Shown in pieces: positions 4,970 through 9,082 of a stretch of 9,082 bases of DNA. The stretch covers positions 1 to 9,082 of the forward strand of contig SXNB01000033.1 in NCBI GenBank assembly GCA_005777205.1, in the 5' to 3' direction. Within the stretch, counting starts at the first letter, position 1. The number at the start of each line of letters is the position of its first letter. This stretch comes from Burkholderiales bacterium. Its GTDB lineage: Bacteria; Pseudomonadota; Gammaproteobacteria; Burkholderiales; SG8-39. The position numbers were made by a program, and so were the translations under genes. A model generated the notes under the pieces. The model saw only the letters and a program-made list of their open reading frames with translations, had not been told where the DNA came from and made no database searches.

Positions 4970-6952
4970 ATGCCCAAACCGTTGAGCCGCATCCTCGTCA
5001 TCGAGGACGAACCGCTCGTCCTGCGCGAGATCCTGAAGGGCCTGAACGCCGCGGCGCGCACGCTGGACAATCCCTTCGGCATCGCCTTCGGCGGCGTCGC
5101 CACCGCGCAGGAGGCGCTCGCAGCGATCGAGTCCGACGGCGACATCCAGGCGGTGATCGTCGACGACAAGCTCTACACCCTCGCTGGCAACGGCAACCGC
5201 TCTGGCGCCAAGACGCTGCAGATGTCGGCGCTGGAACTGGTCCAGCGCATCACCGGCTTCCGCCCGGAACTGAACGTCTACATCCTGATCGCCAAAGAGC
5301 AGGAGGACGAGGTGGTGGATGCGCTGTTCACCGAGGCGGTGGACGGCTATTTCTACCGCGAGGAGCGCGACTACCGCGGCATCTACCGCATCCTCAACGC
5401 ACAGATCCAGGAAAAGGCGCGCACGCCCTTCACCGACCAGCTGAAGAACTACGTCTGGATGGCGAAGGACCAGTGGCACACGCCGGGGCATTCGTCGGGG
5501 GAATCACTGCGCGGCAGCCCGTGGGTGAACGACTTCTACGAATTCATGGGCGACCACGTCTTCGACGCTGACCTGTCGGTGTCGGTGCCGATGCTCGATT
5601 CCCTCATGGAGCCCAAGGGCGTGATCGCGGAGGCGCAGGCGATGGCGGCTAAGGCCTTCGGCGCGCGGCGTACCTTCTTCGCCACCAATGGCACCTCGAC
5701 CGCCAACAAGGTCATCTTCCAGACCCTGCTGGCCCCGGGCGAGAAGCTGCTGCTGGACCGCAACTGCCACAAGAGCGTGCACCACGGCGTGGTGCTCTCG
5801 GGCGCGCAGCCGGTGTACCTGGATTCGGCACTGAACCGAAAATTCGGCCTCTACGGCCCGGTGCCGAAGAAGACCATCCTGGAGGCGATCCGCCGCCACC
5901 CGGACGCCGAGGCCCTGATCCTCACCTCCTGCACCTACGACGGACTGCGCTACGACCTGGCGCCGATCGTCGAGGCCGCGCATGCGAAGGGCATCAAGGT
6001 CATCGTGGACGAAGCCTGGTACGGCTTCGCGCGCTTTCATCCGAAATTCCGACCCACCGCGATGGAAGCCGGCGCGGACTACGCCACGCAGTCCACGCAC
6101 AAGGTGCTGTCGGCGTTCTCGCAGGCCTCGATGATCCACGTCAACGATCCGGGGTTCCGCGAGCACCTGTTCCGCGAAAACTTCAACATGCACACCTCGA
6201 CCTCGCCGCAGTACGCTCTGATCGCGAGCCTGGACGTGGCGCGCAAGCAGGCGGTGATGGAGGGCTACAAACTGCTGCAGCGCACGCTGATGCTGGCGCG
6301 CGAACTACGCCAGCAGATCAACTCTACCGGCGTGTTCCGCGTGCTGGAGCTTGAGGACCTGCTGCCCGAGGAGGTGCGCGACGACGGCATCCGGCTCGAC
6401 CCCACTAAGGTGACGGTGGATGTTTCCGGGTGCGGCTATACCGTGGACGAACTGCAGAAGGAACTGTTCGACCGCTACAACATCCAGATCGAGAAGAGTA
6501 CGTTCAACACCATCACCCTGCTGCTCACCATCGGCACCACACGCTCCAAGGTCTCGCGCCTGTACGACGCGCTGATGCGCATCGCGCGGGAAAAGCGCGC
6601 GCCGCGACGCCTAGTGCGCACGCCGGAGATTCCCTCCTTCACGAAGCTGCGCTACCTGCCGCGCGACGCGTACTACTGCGGCGGGGAGCTGGTGCCGGTT
6701 TTCGACGACCGCGAGCAGGTAAACAAGTCGCTGCGCGGCCGGGTCTGCGCCGACGGCATCGCCCCCTACCCGCCCGGCATCCCGGTGCTGGTCCCCGGCC
6801 AGCTCATCACGCCGGACATCGCCGAGTACCTTGCCAACCTGTTGCGCTCGCAGAAGAGGATCGAGTTGCACGGCATCGTCCACGACGGCTACCTGCCCTG
6901 CGTGCGGGCGCTCAAGCCGGAGGAGGAGAAGGCGTTGCGCCGTATCGGCTGA
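4970..6952 (+). CDS. PLP-dependent Orn/Lys/Arg decarboxylase with receiver-like N-terminal domain
   Basis: This 660-residue fold-type-I decarboxylase should remove the carboxyl group of lysine, ornithine or arginine, giving cadaverine, putrescine or agmatine. Residues 1-150 form the N-terminal wing domain. It begins RILVIEDEP (7-15) and resembles a response-regulator receiver, with Glu12/Asp13, Asp65 and Lys109 retained. The PLP domain shows TPGH (171-174), GTSTANK (241-247), His267 in NCHKS (the ring-stacking position), Asp347 in DEAWYGFARF for the pyridine nitrogen and Lys378 in STHK as Schiff-base lysine. The C-terminal domain has PYPPGIPVLVPG (599-610). The DEAWYG-x-ARF block and 31-residue Asp-to-Lys spacing resemble AdiA more than LdcI as I recall them, which hints at arginine without proving it. 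It is shorter than the 710-755 residues of E. coli homologues. No Shine-Dalgarno sequence precedes the ATG. A hairpin terminator follows, then argD. Confidence 0.9.
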   Translation: MPKPLSRILVIEDEPLVLREILKGLNAAARTLDNPFGIAFGGVATAQEALAAIESDGDIQAVIVDDKLYTLAGNGNRSGAKTLQMSALELVQRITGFRPELNVYILIAKEQEDEVVDALFTEAVDGYFYREERDYRGIYRILNAQIQEKARTPFTDQLKNYVWMAKDQWHTPGHSSGESLRGSPWVNDFYEFMGDHVFDADLSVSVPMLDSLMEPKGVIAEAQAMAAKAFGARRTFFATNGTSTANKVIFQTLLAPGEKLLLDRNCHKSVHHGVVLSGAQPVYLDSALNRKFGLYGPVPKKTILEAIRRHPDAEALILTSCTYDGLRYDLAPIVEAAHAKGIKVIVDEAWYGFARFHPKFRPTAMEAGADYATQSTHKVLSAFSQASMIHVNDPGFREHLFRENFNMHTSTSPQYALIASLDVARKQAVMEGYKLLQRTLMLARELRQQINSTGVFRVLELEDLLPEEVRDDGIRLDPTKVTVDVSGCGYTVDELQKELFDRYNIQIEKSTFNTITLLLTIGTTRSKVSRLYDALMRIAREKRAPRRLVRTPEIPSFTKLRYLPRDAYYCGGELVPVFDDREQVNKSLRGRVCADGIAPYPPGIPVLVPGQLITPDIAEYLANLLRSQKRIELHGIVHDGYLPCVRALKPEEEKALRRIG

Positions 6953-6959
6953 GTGGCGG

Positions 6960-6988
6960 CTGACAAGCCCCTGACCCTCTGATAGCAT
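6960..6988 (+). promoter_or_regulatory. Candidate sigma-70 promoter for argD-argF
   Basis: CTGACA (6960-6965, five of six matches to the -35 box) is separated by exactly 17 bp from TAGCAT (6983-6988, four of six matches to the -10 box). It lies just after the decarboxylase stop. Transcription would start near 6995, inside the first arm of the downstream hairpin, giving argD a leader of about 60 nt. No ArgR operator-like palindrome is evident. Confidence 0.4.
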
Positions 6989-6992
6989 CCAT

Positions 6993-7018
6993 AAAACGGC
7001 GGCATGGGCCGCCGTTTT
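6993..7018 (+). terminator. Rho-independent terminator after the decarboxylase
   Basis: A perfect 11-bp inverted repeat has arms AAAACGGCGGC (6993-7003) and GCCGCCGTTTT (7008-7018) with a 4-nt ATGG loop. The GC core followed by a T run is a standard intrinsic terminator. Because the A and T runs are symmetric it could work in both directions. It lies 40 nt past the decarboxylase stop and 36 nt before argD, so it separates the two transcription units. Confidence 0.85.
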
Positions 7019-7054
7019 GCATTGGTGCTTTGCTGCACCGTCACGGGGATGTCT

Positions 7055-8263
7055 ATGAGCCACGTCATGAACACTTACGCCCGCCAGCCGGTCGCGTTCG
7101 TGCGCGGCCAGGGCGCCTGGCTCTACGACGAGGCCGGGAAGCAGTACCTCGACGCCCTCGCCGGGATCGCGGTCAACACCCTCGGCCATAACCACCCGCG
7201 ACTGGTGCGGGCCCTGTCGGAGCAGATCGGCCGCATCATCCACACCTCGAACCTGTTCGCGAACCCGTTGCAGGAGCAGGCCGCCGACCGCATCGCGCAG
7301 ATCACCGGTCTGGGTGAGGTTTTCTTCTGCAATTCTGGGCTGGAGGCCAACGAGGCCGCGATCAAGGTGGCGCGCAAGTACGGCCACGACCGCGGCGTCA
7401 AGGAGCCCGCAATCATCGTCATGGAGAAGGCTTTCCACGGCCGGTCGCTCGCCACGCTCTCGGCCGGCGGCAGTCGCAAGGTGCAGGCCGGCTTCGAGCC
7501 GCTGGTGCAGGGCTTCGTGCGCGTGCCCCTGAGCGACCTGAACGCGGTGCGCCAGGTGGCGGCCAACAACAAGAACGTGGTGGCGGTGTTTGTGGAGCCG
7601 ATCCAGGGCGAGGGCGGCATCAACGTCTCGCACCTGGAGTACCTGAGGGGGCTCATGGACATCTGCGACCAGAACCAGTGGCTGTTCATATCCGACGAAG
7701 TGCAGTGCGGCGTGGGCCGCACCGGCAAGTGGTTCGTCTACCAGCACGCGGGATTCCTCCCGGACGTGGTGCCCCTCGCCAAGGGCCTCGCCGGCGGCGT
7801 GCCGGTGGGCGCCTGCGTCATCGGCGGCCGCGCGAAGGGCGTGTTCAAGCCCGGCAACCACGGCTCCACCTTCGGCGGCAACCCGCTCGCCATGACCGGC
7901 GTCATCACTACCATCGACACCATGAAGGACGAGGGGCTGCTGGAGAACGCGGCCCGCGTCGGTGGCGCCATCCGGGACGGCATGGCCGCCGCGCTGGAGG
8001 GCTTGCCGGGAGTGGTGGAGATTCGCGGCATGGGCATGATGATCGGCATCGAGCTCGACCGCCCTTGCGGCGAGCTGGTGAAGCTGGGCCTCGACGCCGG
8101 CATCGTGTTCAACGTCACCGCGGACAACGTCGTGCGGTTGCTGCCGCCGCTCATCATGAGCGCGAACGAGGGCCGCGAAGTGGTAGCGCGCCTCGCACCG
8201 CTGGTGAAGGAGTTCCTTTCGCGGAGCGCGACAACCCAGGCGAAGACCGCCGCCGCGCGCTGA
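7055..8263 (+). CDS. argD: Acetylornithine aminotransferase (class III, PLP-dependent)
   Basis: ArgD converts N-acetylglutamate semialdehyde to N-acetylornithine using glutamate, the fourth step of arginine synthesis; many ArgD enzymes also act in lysine synthesis as DapC. From the chosen start the product has 402 residues, the family length. Motifs are GIAVNTLGH (37-45), NSGLEANEAAIK (93-104), FHGR (127-130), the PLP aspartate Asp214 in SDEVQCGVGRTG, Lys243 in LAKGL as Schiff-base lysine, and STFGGNPLA (271-279). The ATG at 7055 is chosen because GGGG (7045-7048) lies 6 nt upstream and the MSHVMNTYARQPV opening is family-like. ATGs at 7049 and 7067 are alternatives, while one at 7004 would begin in the hairpin loop. 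ArgF follows after 10 nt, so they form an operon. Another class III aminotransferase of similar sequence cannot be strictly excluded, but argF next door supports ArgD. Confidence 0.92.
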   Translation: MSHVMNTYARQPVAFVRGQGAWLYDEAGKQYLDALAGIAVNTLGHNHPRLVRALSEQIGRIIHTSNLFANPLQEQAADRIAQITGLGEVFFCNSGLEANEAAIKVARKYGHDRGVKEPAIIVMEKAFHGRSLATLSAGGSRKVQAGFEPLVQGFVRVPLSDLNAVRQVAANNKNVVAVFVEPIQGEGGINVSHLEYLRGLMDICDQNQWLFISDEVQCGVGRTGKWFVYQHAGFLPDVVPLAKGLAGGVPVGACVIGGRAKGVFKPGNHGSTFGGNPLAMTGVITTIDTMKDEGLLENAARVGGAIRDGMAAALEGLPGVVEIRGMGMMIGIELDRPCGELVKLGLDAGIVFNVTADNVVRLLPPLIMSANEGREVVARLAPLVKEFLSRSATTQAKTAAAR

Positions 8264-8273
8264 AGGCACCGCC

Positions 8274-9082
8274 ATGCCCGCGCCACACGCCGCCCCGCGG
8301 CACTACCTGCGTTTCAAGGACTTCTCGCGCAAGGAGTATGAGGGCCTGTTCGCGCGCACGCGCTGGATCAAGGACCGCTACAAGCGCTACCAGCGCTACT
8401 GGCCCCTCGAGGACCGCACGCTGGCGATGATCTTCGAGAAGCAGAGCACGCGTACGCGGCTCTCGTTCGAGGCCGGCATGCACCAGCTCGGGGGCGCGGC
8501 CATCTTCCTCAGCACGCGCGACTCGCAACTCGGGCGCGGCGAGCCGGTGGAGGACGCCGCTCAGGTGATCTCGCGCATGTGTGACATCGTGATGATCCGC
8601 ACCTTCGAGCAAGACATCATCGACCGCTTCGCGGCGAACTCGCGGGTCCCGGTCATCAATGGCCTCACCAACGAGTACCACCCCTGCCAGATCATGGCCG
8701 ACATCTACACCTTCATCGAGCAGCGCGGCTCGATTCGGGGCAAGACCGTAGCCTGGATCGGCGACTCCAACAACGTCTGTAACACCTGGCTGCAGGCGGC
8801 GGAGGTTTTCGACTTCAACGTCCACGTCTCGACGCCGCCAGGCTACGAGGTCGAGCCCGAGCGCGCCGGTCTCTACGGCACAGAGCATTACGAGGAGTTC
8901 GCCGACCCGATGAAGGCGGCGAAGGGCGCGCACCTGGTCACCACCGACGTCTGGACCTCGATGGGTTTCGAGTCCGAGAACCAGCAGCGCCGCAAGGACT
9001 TCGAGGACTGGCAGGTGGACGCCGCCATGATGAAGGTCGCGCGCAAGGACGCCCTGTTCATGCACTGCCTGCCGGCGCACCG
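8274..9082 (+). CDS. argF: Ornithine carbamoyltransferase, 3' end outside the window
   Basis: ArgF joins ornithine and carbamoyl phosphate to make citrulline, the sixth step of arginine synthesis. The frame runs open from ATG 8274 to the window edge, giving 269 codons, so about 35-40 residues are missing. Signature motifs are STRTR (58-62) for carbamoyl phosphate, HPCQ (136-139), DSNN (164-167) in the ornithine domain, and the HCLPA motif with Cys265 (264-268) near the right edge. The N-terminus is short, starting directly before the RHYLRFKDFS block. AAGG (8263-8266), overlapping the argD stop, is the ribosome-binding site 7 nt upstream. The 10-nt spacing indicates co-transcription with argD. 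DSNN rather than an aspartate-carbamoyltransferase pattern supports the ornithine enzyme. Confidence 0.96.
   Translation, partial: MPAPHAAPRHYLRFKDFSRKEYEGLFARTRWIKDRYKRYQRYWPLEDRTLAMIFEKQSTRTRLSFEAGMHQLGGAAIFLSTRDSQLGRGEPVEDAAQVISRMCDIVMIRTFEQDIIDRFAANSRVPVINGLTNEYHPCQIMADIYTFIEQRGSIRGKTVAWIGDSNNVCNTWLQAAEVFDFNVHVSTPPGYEVEPERAGLYGTEHYEEFADPMKAAKGAHLVTTDVWTSMGFESENQQRRKDFEDWQVDAAMMKVARKDALFMHCLPAH

Noticed and set aside
6611..8275. Long open frame on the minus strand opposite the decarboxylase end and argD.
   Set aside because: It is antisense to two genes with intact motifs, and its predicted protein is rich in His, Arg, Val and Ala in the way expected when GC-rich codons are read backwards. 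No domain is recognisable.
8154..9080. Minus-strand open frame at the right edge.
   Set aside because: It is opposite argF, whose carbamoyltransferase motifs are all present in order; the minus-strand product shows only reverse-frame composition.

Overview
The window is GC-rich (GC-dominated third codon positions throughout) and looks like chromosomal housekeeping DNA of a betaproteobacterium. The evidence is gene content and order. The murJ / rpsT divergent pair, a SirB1-type protein, ribF leading into ileS, a DUF3579 protein and an argD-argF run are, as far as I recall, a typical betaproteobacterial neighbourhood. No rRNA, tRNA, CRISPR array, insertion sequence or phage gene is visible.

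Left end (1-360): a plus-strand frame reads as the C-terminal part of a membrane glycosyltransferase-like protein. At about 276-290 it runs abruptly into the first ~27 codons of ileS (isoleucyl-tRNA synthetase) on the minus strand. Both genes are cut at the same point. This is either a real rearrangement or a chimeric assembly join, and it is the strangest feature of the window.

Left-centre (351-4280): ribF (minus, FAD synthesis) overlaps the ileS start by 8 nt, as in a translationally coupled pair. Divergent from ribF is a small Mpo1-like (DUF962) membrane protein. Its 3' end overlaps, tail to tail, a SirB1-family transglutaminase-like/TPR protein. That protein lies 10 nt downstream of murJ, the lipid II flippase, and is probably co-transcribed with it.

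Centre (4281-4947): a 36-bp gap separates murJ from rpsT (ribosomal protein S20, plus strand). A minus-strand DUF3579 protein of unknown function follows.

Right half (4970-9082): a 660-residue PLP-dependent Orn/Lys/Arg decarboxylase whose N-terminal domain resembles a response-regulator receiver, then a strong hairpin terminator, then argD and argF (cut by the window edge). ArgD and ArgF make ornithine and convert it to citrulline for arginine synthesis. The decarboxylase would draw on the same pool (ornithine, arginine or lysine) towards polyamines, so this half reads as an arginine/polyamine cluster. No clearly new multi-gene system is evident. The best leads are the 5' junction, the receiver-like decarboxylase and its placement beside arginine genes.
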